Source: Adenophora triphylla var. japonica
Taxonomy: Eukaryota; Streptophyta; Magnoliopsida; Asterales; Campanulaceae
DNA: 64,000 nucleotides
NCBI GenBank assembly: GCA_022495995.1
Contig: JAFEMH010001299.1
Location: 196,001-260,000 of the forward strand
Direction: 5' to 3'
Positions 20,701-31,419 of the stretch are shown here, piece by piece. Each line of letters opens with the position of its first letter. Position 1 is the first letter of the stretch. The position numbers and the translations under genes are program-made. Under the pieces are notes generated by a model, which saw only the letters and a program-made list of their open reading frames with translations, made no database searches and was not told the origin of the DNA.

Positions 20701-22268
20701 CTAATGATAGTATTTTCGGAGATTATCGGAATGCCACGGATGCTTGAGCTCTTTCCCCTCCTTAGTCTTCAATCTGTAGGCCCCTTCTCGAATGACTTGA
20801 GTTATGATGTAGGGACCTTCCCAATTTGGGGAGAGCTTGTTTTGTTCTGCTTTCCAATCAGTTGCTTCAATTTTTCTAAGTACCCAATTGCCTACTTGGA
20901 ATACTCTTCTGATGACCCTCTTGTCATGGTATGCCTTGGTCCTTTGCTTGTAATTTACCATCTTCATTTGTACGGCTAGTCGCTTCTCATCTATCAGGTC
21001 CAGGTCTAGGAGCCTGTTAACCTTGTTGACTTGCTCATCATAATGGGAATTTCTCACAGTAGGGATAGCCATTGATCCTTCAAGGTTGGCCCCCGGGTGG
21101 TTGTGCGAACAGTCCATAAGGCTAAGGGGAGTTCGTCCAACCATCTGTCCTCGCGTCCTTCAAGGTTCTTAGTAAGGGCTGTTAGGACCAACTTGTTGGC
21201 TGCTTCTGCTTGTCCGTTGCCTTGAGGTCTACTCACAGATGACTTGGCATGACGAACTCTTACTCTGCCCAACTCCGTTGTAAATGCTGTAGAGAATTGG
21301 AGTCCATGATCTGAAACAATTGTGTGCGGGAGCCCAAAGCGATACCAGATGTGGTCGTGGACAAAGTTGATTGCGTTCTCTTCCGTTATCTTGGCCAATG
21401 CTTTCGCTTCTATCCACTTAGAAAAGTAATCAAATGCTACTATCACGTACTTGCAATTGCCTCGGGCGGGAGGGAAGGGTCCGATGATGTCGATCCCCCA
21501 CATATCAAATGGCCAATTAGGTACTACAAGTGTTTGCTCAACCGCTGGTAGTCTAGGAATGTCAGAGTGTCTTTGGCACTTATCACATTTTCTAACATAG
21601 GCTTGCGTGTCCTCCCTCAGGTTTGGCCAATAATAACCTAGCGAGATGATTTTGTCAGCTAAGGTTCTGGCCCCCGGGTGTCCGCCGCAAACGCCTTCAT
21701 GTACTTCGGCCATGAGATTCTCAACTTCCTTAGGATAGACACACCTTAGCAGGGGCTTAGTGAAGGATCGTCGGTAGAGGACTCCATTCATCGCAACGAA
21801 CCTTGGTGATCTCTTCTTGATGAGTTTAGCTTGTGCTTCATCTTCTGGGAGTTGGCTCTTCTCGATGTAATCTATGTAGTCATCGATCCAGCATCTCTCC
21901 TCTCCATCTAGGAGCATGACTTGTAGTCTTTCATATGCGGGTTCTTCAGCAAAAACTACGTATGGATTGAAGTTGGACTCAGACACATCCATAGTCGCTA
22001 GTTTAGATAGAACGTTCGCGATTTGATTATTTTCCCTGCCTATTTGCTTGATCTCGAAGAATTCCATCCTCTTCGCCATATCTAGGACCAGGTCTCTATA
22101 CTTGGTAAGGGTGGGATTTTGGGTGTTATACTCTCCCTTCACTTGTTTGACAACAAGTTGGGAGTCACAGAATGCCGCCACCTTAGTTGCTCCATAGAAG
22201 GAAACCAACTCGATACCAAATATCAGAGCCTCATATTCAGCTTGGTTGTTGGAGGCAGGGAACTTGAA
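20701..22268 (-). pseudogene. Gypsy pol: second RNase H end, integrase, C-terminal domain
   Basis: The frame directly continues the RT frame after an in-frame TGA at 22269-22271. It carries the rest of the archaeal-type RNase H (NQAEYEALIFGIE, CDSQLVVKQVKGEY), the integrase H2C2 finger (HEGVCGGHPGAR...CDKCQRH), the core with GIDIIGPFPP and SDHGLQFSTAF, where His replaces the usual Asn of the D-N-G motif, and PQGNGQAEAANK holding the catalytic Glu. A further break near 21060-21140 shifts to the frame 20701-21144 with the C-terminal SPNWEGPYIITQVI segment. Not functional. Confidence 0.88.
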
Positions 22269-23807
22269 TCAGATGATGTCTTGCATGGTGTATTCTCCTT
22301 CTGGACTTGCTAGTACAACTCCAGCTCCGCCTCTCTCCTTCGTAGCTGATCCATCCGTGTATAAGACCCAACAGTTGGACGGGAGTTCACTGGGAGACTC
22401 TTCTTCCTCCGTTGTGTTATGCTTACAGGAGGTGGGGAGGTGTTCACCCATGAATGCAGTCTCGACCATAAAGTCAACCAGAGGCTGTGCCAGGAGGGTC
22501 TTCCTTGGTTGGTAAGTGATATCAAACTCAGTAAGAGCGATAGACCAATTTAGGAGACGTCCGGAGCCATCCAACTTGTGCAAAATTTTCTTCAATGGTT
22601 CATTGGTATATACGGTGATGGGATGTGCAGAAAAGTAGGCACGTAGTTTTCTTGATGCAATAACTAGTGCGTACGCTATCTTTTCCACATTGAAATATCG
22701 GCTCTCCACGTCTGACAATGCCTTAGAGACATAGTAGACTGGTTTCTGAGTTCCTTCATCGTTTCGTACCAAAACAACTTCGACTGCATGATCTGTGGTA
22801 GCTAGGAAGGCATACAACATCTCATCAGTAATCGGACTGCTAAGCAAGGGAAGGGAACCCAAGTACTCCTTCAATCGGAGGAATGCCTCGGAGTATTCGG
22901 GAGTCAAGGAGAAGCTCTTGGTACCCTTCAATACCTTGAAGAATGGCAATGATTTTTCGGCGGATTTGGCGATGAATCTTCCAAGTGCCGCTATTCTTCC
23001 ATTCAATCTCTGAACCTCCTTGATGTTGGTAGGTTCCTTCATATCAATTAAGGTCTTGATTTTCTCGGGGTTCGCCTCGATTCCCCTTTGTGATACCATG
23101 AAGCCTAGGAACTTTCCGGCCGTCACCCCAAATACACATTTACTTGGGTTTAGCTTCATGTTGTTAGCTCGGAGATTATTTATTGTTTCCTCCAGGTCAG
23201 GGGCGTGACTGCCCTCCTTGGTCTTTATGACCATGTCGTCAATGTAGGCCTCCATGTTGCGACCTATTTGTTCTCCAAATACCTCATTCACCATGCGTTG
23301 GTAGGTAGCACCCGCGTTCTTAAGCCCAAAGGGCATCATGACATAACAATAGTTTCCCCCCGATGTTGGGAAGGCCGTCTTCTCAATGTCCTCTTCCGCC
23401 ATTTTGATTTGGTGATAGCCTGAATAGGCATCTAGGAAGCTAAGAGTTCGGTGTCCAGCAATGGAGTCAACCAACTTATCAATTCTGGGGAGAGGATAAC
23501 TGTCTTTAGGGCAGGCTTTGTTAAGATCAGTGAAGTCTATGCACATTCGCCACTTCCCATTTTGCTTTTTCACCATTACCACGTTGGCCAACCAAACGGG
23601 GTATTTTACTTCTCGAATGATTCCGGCGCTAAGTAGCTTTTTCACCTCTTCTTTGATAGCTTCCTCCTTGTCCCTTACAAAAGTCCTCCTTGTCTGTGAG
23701 ATAGTTTTTGCCAATGGATCAACCTCCAGGCGGTGGAGGGCTACTTCTTCATTAATCCCCCTTATGTCTTCAACTCTCCAAGCAAAGACGTCAAGACTGT
23801 TTTTCAA
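22269..23807 (-). pseudogene. Gypsy pol: reverse transcriptase and RNase H
   Basis: 512-residue frame with the RT core: KKQNGKWRMCIDFTDLNKAC, FLDAYSGYHQIKM, YVMMPFGLKNAGATYQRMVN and the catalytic YIDDMVIK. The RNase H connection follows (VYYVSKALSDVESRYFNVEK), then the start of the second RNase H (WVLYTDGSATKERGGAG). It ends at a TGA (22269-22271) that a CGA to TGA change would explain. Upstream, stops near 23855-23870 separate it from the protease frame. Confidence 0.92.
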
Positions 23808-24033
23808 GAGGGAGATGATTTCTTCCTTCTCTTCTGGGGATAGCTGGCCCCCGAGTTTAATTTAGTCAGGATTGATGACTACCTCTTCCAATTCATCTAT
23901 GGGCTCCATTTCTGGACCGTCTCGAATTCTAGGGATTCAATGATGATTTCTCTAATTCTCCTACCTTCCTTGTCGTTCACGTTGAGGCCCTCTTCCTCCA
24001 TCAGTTCATCGATGTCAGGCAGATCAACTGTCC

Positions 24034-25437
24034 TCAAGTCAGGGTTGGCCCCCGAGTTCTGGCCGTTGACGAGAACAGGATCTGTCTCCGAGACGAACGG
24101 AATGTGCCTTGGTCAGCTGCAATTTCTAGGACCATAGGCTCTTCTTCAAGTACCTCACAGATATAGCTCATCCTAGAGCTAGTATGGGTAGGTTTCAGAG
24201 ACTTAGAGATTTTGATGTTATCCTCCGGAGTGTCTATCTCCACACTTTTGGATGCTTTCCGGCTTTTCACGACATGCTCCAAGAAGTCCTTGGCGGTCGC
24301 CCTCATGCATCCAATTCCAGCACGAGTAGGAAACTTAACTCGTTGGTGAGGAAGGGAGGCGACCAACCCAAGTTTTGCTTGACTTGGAATGCCCAGGATT
24401 GCATGGTAGTCACTTGTCAGATCCATGACTACGAAAGTGACTGTAGCCTTGGATCGGAAGGGATATTCGCCAACTTCCAGCTCTAAGTCGACAGTTCCCT
24501 TGGCACCGACTTTATGGTTGGTGAAACCTTCAAGCCTTCCATGGTATGGTTCCAGGATGGTGTCTTTCAATCCCATCAATTGGAAGGCAGAGTAGTACAG
24601 AATATCACGAGAGGCCCCCGTGTCGACGAGAAGTCTCTCGGATTCAACGTTATCAATTCGACCCTTTATCACCAAGGTTTGTTCACGGACTGCACAGCTT
24701 CCAGCCAACTCATTGGGAGAGAAACTTATGACCTCTTCCGCCTTATGAACCCAAGCAGGAACATGGTACACCTTGCTTAACTCATGAATCTGGTCCCTTA
24801 GCTTTCTGGTGGAAGTCACCTCTTCTCGAATTACATGCAATTTGGCTCTAGGAGGCCTCTGCTCCCCGTCCTGGCTTTTGTCATCATCTTCACTTTCGTC
24901 CTCCTTCCGCTTCCGTTTGCCATCTTTTTTCATGACGTAGCGGTCTAGATTTCCCTCGTCGACCCACCTTTGGATCATTCGCTTGAGGGCAATGCACCTT
25001 TCGGTGGTGTGACCATGGTCTTTGTGGAAATCACAGAATTTGAAAGTGTCACGAGGGAACTTTGGTTTGTCGCTCAGAGGACGGGGGGGTGGAAGGTTCA
25101 CTAGTTGCATGATCTCCGTGATGGGTTTGGTAAGAGGGGTAAAAATTTCAGGCTTTTCAGAACCCCTTGTTCTATTCTTCCCCTTGGATCCATTACCATT
25201 CTCATTTCCATGGGAAGCATGGCAATTGCCAGCTGCTTCCGGTTCTGTCTTGTCAGACCCCCTTTTCTTGCTTTTATCTTCCGCCATGGCAATGTCATAA
25301 GCCACGTTGTACAAATTTTCTTTGGACTTTGGCTCTCGGGCGGAGAGTTCATAGATGAGTGGTCCGGATCTCAATCCGGAGTTGAAACAAACAATTACCT
25401 CCCTGTGTGTGAGGCTTTCTTCCACTTGTTCCGCCAT
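24034..25437 (-). pseudogene. Gypsy Gag C terminus and aspartic protease
   Basis: 467-residue frame beginning in late Gag (VEESLTHREVIVCFNSGLRS), then a Cys/His motif CDFHKDHGHTTERC, a Lys/Glu-rich linker and a retropepsin-type protease with LLVDTGASRDILYY and a downstream YHAILG segment. It is offset from the gag frame at 25461-25898 by a frameshift near 25475, and a TGA lies just upstream of this frame. Confidence 0.85.
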
Positions 25438-25460
25438 GGTTCGGAATCAGTTATAATAAC

Positions 25461-26739
25461 TCAAGGTGGTCTCATTCTTCCTTGCTCAATGTTGGCAAGG
25501 TCGGTTAACCTCTTCTTCCTCCTTCCAGCCGTAGCAAAGTGGTTTAAAAACATCCTCCTCATGCCTCTCCAGCTATCGATGCAACCCTTTTTCAGCTCAC
25601 GGAACCATGTCAGGGCTGTTCCGGAAAAGATGCTCGCGAAAGCTTTACAGAGCATGTCGTCGGGCTTAGTTAGGAGGTTCATAGTCGACTCAAAACTTTG
25701 CACGTGGTCCTTGGCGTCAGTGGTTCCGTTATATTTTTCAAAGTTTGGGACCTTAAAAAGAGGGTTAGGTGGTACATCTGTGATTCTTTGAGAGAAGGGA
25801 CGAGTGGACCAGTTGTCATCATCGTCTTCATCAACTTTCTTTCCCATCTCCATGTCGTCAATTCTCTTTTTCAAGAGTTGCCATTCCTTAGCCTCCACTC
25901 CCTTTTCAGTGCTAGAGTGAGTACTGTGGTGGGAACTCCGGTGGAAACTACGATGGGACTTATTTCTAGGGTGACCATTTTACTGTGTTCCTTGTCATTT
26001 CGACGGTTTTCTCCTCGTCTAGAGGGTGCTTTATCTTGCCTTGGTTCTGCCTCATAGCCGCCAAGGACCATTCTGTATGGTTCAGGAGTCCTCGGCCTTA
26101 CAAATTGACGAGGATGAGGTGAATCACGTCGAGGTCTAGGAGAGTCATGCCAATGATGGTTATGACGAGGTACCATGCCGAGACGAGGAGGAGATAAGCG
26201 TTTGGACAGACTGAGCCTCGTTTGTGGGTCTCTTGAATCTACCTCCTGGTCCTTCGAATGTAAGTGGCTTCTTAGATCCACCACCTCCTTCTAGTTCCCA
26301 TGATTATTGGGCCGAGGACGAGGAGCATCTCGGAGGTTCTGCTTAGGTGGTACAGCAGGATCACGGGGAGGATCTCGACCACGAGGAGGACTCCTCTGGC
26401 TATCTCGTCGCTCACCCGTTTCCCTTCCACGAGAGTTGCCTCCTGACCTTGATGGCCTAATGAACTCAGCCATTGAGTTGTCTGAATCCAATTGCAAAAG
26501 AGCAGCCTGCGTTTCGTCGACTTCTTGCTCGTCCGTTTCCCTCTTGGACGATTATGACGAGGAGGAGGAAGGTTTGCACCTGCTCCCTCAGCAGCTGGCT
26601 GTCCCATGGAACGGAGAGTCATGCCGAGGGGAGGTAGTCCTTCAAGCTGAGGAGGTGGAAGTACCTCGGTGTTTGGAGGGATCCCGTTCACTTGGGTTTG
26701 CTCCTCGTTTGTAACACTTGCAAACTGACCGTCTTCCAT
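25461..26739 (-). pseudogene. Gypsy gag
   Basis: Starts MEDGQFASVTNEEQTQVNG at 26739. The N-terminal part is Pro/Arg-rich and passes through at least two frame changes (frames at 26272-26739, 26291-26497, 25871-26284 and 25461-25898). The last frame holds the retrotransposon Gag core, from PNFEKYNGTTDAKDHVQSFE through GTALTWFRELKKGCIDSW to ANIEQG. Gag forms the particle shell and binds element RNA. Confidence 0.8.
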
Positions 26740-27108
26740 TGCAATTCAACGATTGTGGTGCAAACAAAGTTTTAATCAGAATCAAACAGTAAGAACGGCC
26801 CAGAATTTTCAGCGAACAGATTTTCCGGCAAAAATAGCAATTTTTCCGGCCAAAGTTTTGAACAGGTCCTGAACGCCAACACAAGATTTCAATTGCGATT
26901 TAATAGCACCAAAATTTCCGGCCAAAAAAGATTGTTCCAGGCAAAAATTCGCAGATTCCGGCCGAACGTAAAACAGAGCACCAACGGAACAGATTTTTTC
27001 GGCCTAAAATTGAGAATTATCAGGCGGAAAAGATGGCTTCAGGCGAGCGGTTTTTTCAGGCCAAACAATGGGCGTTTGAATCGCTTCCCGGCAATGGAAC
27101 CAAACCGA
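26740..27108 (-). other. Gypsy 5' leader with primer binding region
   Basis: Between gag and the right LTR. On minus, TGGTTCCATTGCCGGGAA lies a few bases from the LTR end and is the likely PBS; its TGG..GCCGGG pattern resembles those of Tat elements, but I cannot assign the tRNA. TTCCGGC motifs recur through the leader. Confidence 0.5.
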
Positions 27109-27199
27109 TGATGCCAAAAAGTCGAATCAGCCCAAATCCAAGCGATCGGTTGTACTCCGGCGATTGCTTAGCCTGAAAATAAGACAAAACACATAAACT
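27109..27199 (-). repeat. Truncated 5' LTR of the Gypsy element
   Basis: About 90 bp, TGATGCCAAAAAGTCGAATC to AAACACATAAACT, matching 13612-13701 with few mismatches. The match ends abruptly at an AT-rich foldback, so most of the 5' LTR is missing. Confidence 0.75.
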
Positions 27200-27699
27200 A
27201 AAAATGAATAACTAAAAAATAATACTACATTTTTTATCCAAAAAAATGAGCATTACTTCCTTCATCCCAATGAATATTTTAAAAATTAATACTGCTTTCT
27301 ATATCAAAAAAAAAAATTGCTTCCTTTGTCTCAATGAACATTTTAAACAATAATACTACTTGTCTAAAAAATTAATATCCATTTTCTGAGACGAAGACAT
27401 TAACATTATAAACATTAATTTTTTCAAAAGAATACTACATCGTCTAAAAAAATAAATTATTATCTTCGTCCCAATGAATATTTTATAAAATATTCATTCA
27501 TTTGTTTAAAAAATTAATGTCATATATTGAAACGAAGGCACTAACATTACAAACATTAATTTTTTAGGCAAATAAAGCAGTATTATTTTTTAAAATATTT
27601 ATTGGGATGAAGAAAGTAATATTCATTTTTTTGGACAAAAAATGTAGTATTATTTTTTGGACAAAAAATGTAGTATTATTTTTTTTTGTTATTCATTTT
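27200..27699. mobile_element. AT-rich foldback element
   Basis: The left arm AAAATGAATAACTAAAAAAT and following AATACTACATTTTTTATCC pair with the right arm, which ends GTTATTCATTTT. The right arm carries a duplicated TAGTATTATTTTTTGGAC segment. About 500 bp with no ORF. It adjoins the truncated Gypsy LTR; no clear TSD. Confidence 0.6.
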
Positions 27700-28576
27700 G
27701 AGTCGAAAGTAATATTTATTTTTGAAATGAAGAATATAATATTTTATAGAAGTATATTTTTTAAAGTATTTATTTGAGATGAAAAAAATAATATTTCTAT
27801 TTAGTTTTCTTTATTAATACATATTTTTTATATTATTATTTTGTAATTTAAAGTGAGACGGGGAAGGAGAAGTACAAACTTGCTTTACGTTGACTTTGAA
27901 AATTGAGAAAATTTAAATTCGCTACACCGTGTAGCGATTTTAATCGGAAAAATTAGAAACTCGCTACACGGTGTAACGAGTTTCAAAAAGTTGGTCATTT
28001 TGATAAATAGTTTCAAATGTTGGTTATTTTGGGATTTAGATTTTTAAAATAAAATTATTTGAGAAAAAAATCTTCAATTGTTTATTTAATTATTTATTAC
28101 CTCCGTTTCTATTTCTTTGTTTTTACTTTCTTCGTCCAAAATTGTTTGTTTAATTTTTTATATTATTTCTTTTATTTTACTCCTCCATCCCAAACTCAAC
28201 GTTTAAAATAAATAAATTTCAAGTTTTTTTTTTTTTTTGGGACAGACGAATTAGTACATTACAATTACTAATTAACTAAGGATAAATTTCTTAGATATAA
28301 TTGATAAAGTTGATTATTCAACTTTGATTCACAATTTTGCTTGTAAATCTGCTAGGAAAAACGTGTTTACGTCATATTGAAAGAATATTTCGTGTTTTTA
28401 TATGAATGAAATGTTCTAACCTACCACCGATAATTTTATATTGATTGTTTCAAATCTACTCCCTCCGTTTCTCCCTCCGTTTCACCCGGCTTGGCTTACC
28501 ACAATTTGATGTTTTCACGTCCCACTCTCGATTTAAAACATCCTAATAAAATAAAATGGCAAATTGATATTGTTTT
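27700..28576. other. AT-rich spacer with two inverted hairpins
   Basis: No gene. CGCTACACCGTGTAGCG at 27920-27936 and its near reverse complement at 27962-27978 sit in larger palindromes (GAAACTCG..CGAGTTTC around the second). MITE-like CTCCCTCCGTTTC scraps lie near 28459-28485. TSD GTTTT of the next element is at 28572-28576. Confidence 0.5.
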
Positions 28577-29338
28577 TGAAAACGTGAGTTTTGTGGGAAC
28601 ATTATTATGTTTCCTTATTTCAAAAGACTTCTATATGGTAAGAAGATTTTGGGACTTTCATGGAGATTTATAAGTATCTTAATTTTATTAAGAGATTGTA
28701 ATTATGTAAATATCTTTTATTTATGTACATAGTTTTATATTAGGACTAACCTACTAATATTTGATTTCCTTGTGAGTGTGTTATATGTTTTCATATAGAA
28801 AGGAATCTCACAAAGGAAGAAGTCGATTGCATGAAGATCTTCTCCAAGGTGCTCTATAAATACAAGGCTTTCAGCACAAAGAGAAGTTACACAATTTACG
28901 AAAGAAAATCACATTCTTCATAGTCATTCGACATTGTAGTTTTAGGTTGTGAGCTTACATCCGTAACTCACATCTAGGTTTTCATAAAGTTCTCTTGTTT
29001 TACTTCTGATTGAATAAGTCCTACTTGGGAAAGGGGAGTTGTTCATATCATAGAAGGTGATTAGAACTTGTTTAGTATTTTCATATTTTAGTTTTTCACT
29101 TATTTGTTTTTGTAAGAAACATAAGTTTTTATAGTGAAAAGGTTTTTGGGCGTAAGCCTAGTTTGCGATCACACAGATCGATAGCGTATATAACTCTTGA
29201 GTTATTGCATTTTATTTACTTTTATTTACTTTATTCCGCTGCATTATCTGTGGATGTGTGGACGGTTGTGAGACACATACGTACTCACATCCTTTGCCTA
29301 TTGCGTGATCCAAGTTTCCTAGCTACACGAAACTTTCA
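28577..29338 (+). repeat. 5' LTR of the 10.4-kb Sirevirus
   Basis: 762 bp. CTCTATAAATACAAGGC near 28853 is a good TATA box. A full four-part dyad lies at 29253-29291 and a looser one at 28946-28974. Confidence 0.95.
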
Positions 29339-29340
29339 AT

Positions 29341-29353
29341 TGGTATCGTAGCC
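29341..29353 (+). promoter_or_regulatory. Primer binding site (initiator tRNA-Met type)
   Basis: TGGTATCGTAGCC two bases after the LTR end, close to TGGTATCAGAGCC. Confidence 0.85.
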
Positions 29354-29400
29354 AACTCTCGATATATTGCGAGTGTTGATCCGTAAAGTGTAGTCATTAT

Positions 29401-31375
29401 GGAATGCCAAAATCACCAAAATAGGCCTCTGTCTTGGATGGCACAAATTATTCTCTTTGGAAGTCTAAGATGCGAAATTACATCAAAAGTATTGATGAAA
29501 GAGCTTGGATGTGCATTCTTGTTGCATGGCAACCTCCTACTTGTGGAGAAAAAGCCATCTTACGGTGTTGGTGAGTCCTTCTTTGAAAGAAAACTGAAGA
29601 ACAATGGACTCTTGATGAAATACAAGCCGCAAATTACAATTCAAAAGCCATGGGTGCTATTTCCAGCCATGTTTAGGGAATATGTACAAGCTTATAACAA
29701 ATGAAAGTATAGCCAAATCTGCAGGATATTTTGCAAACTCAATGTGAGGGAGCACCAAGTGTGAAGGCTACCAGGCTTAGGATTTTAATGGATAGGTTTG
29801 AGTTACTTCGAATGGAAGAAACCGAGGATATTGTGTCATATCTTTGCTAAGATTCATGAGATTTCAAATGAATGCACAAGTCTAGGAGAATCAATCTCCA
29901 ATGCAAGACTTGTTAGTAAGATTCTAAGGACCTTGCACGAGAGGTTTAACATTAAAGTAGGCGTGATTGAAGAAACAAAGGACACAAATCTTGTAGGTCT
30001 TGACACCATCATAGGAATCTTGACCGTGTTTGAGCTTAACCTTGAGGCTCGAAGAAAAACAAAACACACAGTCTTGCTCTCAAAAGTCTTTCTTTGCATT
30101 ACCAAGAGAGCTTGTGGAATTATCCTCTGAGATTGACAAGTCAAATCTTGAAGATGAGGATGTTGCTTTTATTTCAAAGAAATTCGGTTCTATCTTGAAA
30201 AATAGAAGGATGAGCAAATTTCCCAATAGACCTACATCCAAGATCGTCTTTGAAAAGCCAAAACCTAGCAACGACACTTTGGATTCAAGAAGCCAAGTTT
30301 TGAAAATAAATCATCCGAATCATCCAATGTAGGGCATGTCGTGGCTTTGGTCATTATGCCAATGAGTGTGCTAACACACTTAAAAAGAAGGGAATGAGCT
30401 TAACCGCTACCCTTAGTGACGGTGAGGATGAGGAAGAAGAAGTGGCTAACATGTCTGTCTTAAATTGCCATTACGTGTGTTCAATGCTTTTTCCGAGATA
30501 TAGAAGAAAATACTCTTGAAAATCCCTTGGATGTGGGCTCGGTTGTGTACACATACGGTGTCACATCTGAACTAGAGCTAAAGCTGTTTCTCTATTAAAG
30601 GAGATTCGGATGATGAAGATGAAGAAAGAGACATTCCCTATGAGGAACTCTTTGCCACATACAAGGTTTGCATACAGATTGGATGAAAAGATTGGACAAA
30701 ATTGAGATACTTGTTAAGGTAAACAAATCTCTGTCGATAAATTAGTTTGCTTGTGAAGATGAAAAATTTGTACTTTCAAAAGAAAATGATGCTCAAAAGG
30801 ATACCATTGCAAGACTTGAAGTCCTTGTGACCAAAAGAGAAGTTGACCTTGAAAAATTCAAGAATGAATGTGAAAAAGTGATAATACTTTCACTAAGCTA
30901 AACAAAAGTAAAATGAAAATGGAAGAAGCTTTTCTATGGGTCAACGTGACAAAATTGGTATAGGTTTTGAAAATAATTTTGTAAAGGAGGGATATGAGGG
31001 TTCTACCTCTAAAAGTGTGAAAAAACAAGTTTTTAAAGAAAAATCATTCTGAGTGAGAAGAGACCAAGGAAGAGGCATTACATTTGCCATTCTTGCCTAG
31101 CTCCTGGTCACATTAGGCCCTTCTGTTACAAACTCAAGGCGATAAAAAATCTGGTAATTTCAAACGGCCTCGGATGTGTGAGAAGATGTATACACATCCT
31201 AACACACATCCAGTCAATCTGAGACCTCTGCAACCCAAAGAAAACTCTAAACAGGTGGGTAGCCAAACCAATTACCACCTGTAATGTTGTCTACTCTTCC
31301 CTCAAGAGTATCTTGTCTCTGCTCTTGGTATTTTGATAGTGGGTGCTCTAGGCACACGATCGGGAACTGCAAGCA
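29401..31375 (+). pseudogene. Sirevirus gag and protease, frameshifted
   Basis: Starts ATGGAATGCCAAAAT and follows the same order as the minus-strand element: UBN2-type Gag pieces (LWKSKMR-like block near 29450; ISNECTSLGESISNARLVSK at about 29860), CCHC knuckle CRACRGFGHYANEC at 30329-30370, a charged coiled-coil part, a second knuckle near 31085-31127 and the protease start WYFDSGCSRH near 31327. Frames switch at least five times, so no intact Gag is encoded. Two conserved dyads (30530-30567, 31173-31210) lie in it. Confidence 0.85.
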
Positions 31376-31419
31376 GTCCTCCTTGACTATGAAATAATAA
31401 ATGGAGGAAAGTAAATTTT

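Larger units (their letters stand above)
13612..27199 (-). mobile_element. Ty3/Gypsy Tat-lineage (Retand-like) element with antisense gene
   Basis: gag-pol runs on minus (26739 to 20701) in the order Gag, protease, RT, RNase H, second RNase H, integrase. The extra RNase H after the normal one marks the Tat lineage. Between pol and the 3' LTR lie a tandem-repeat tract and, on plus, an antisense gene with a Transposase_28-like (putative gypsy type transposon) domain, as known in Tat/Retand elements. A shared end of about 90 bp (13612 onward and 27109-27199) marks the LTRs; the right one is truncated, so no TSD can be read. Frameshifts and stops show it is dead. Confidence 0.85.
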
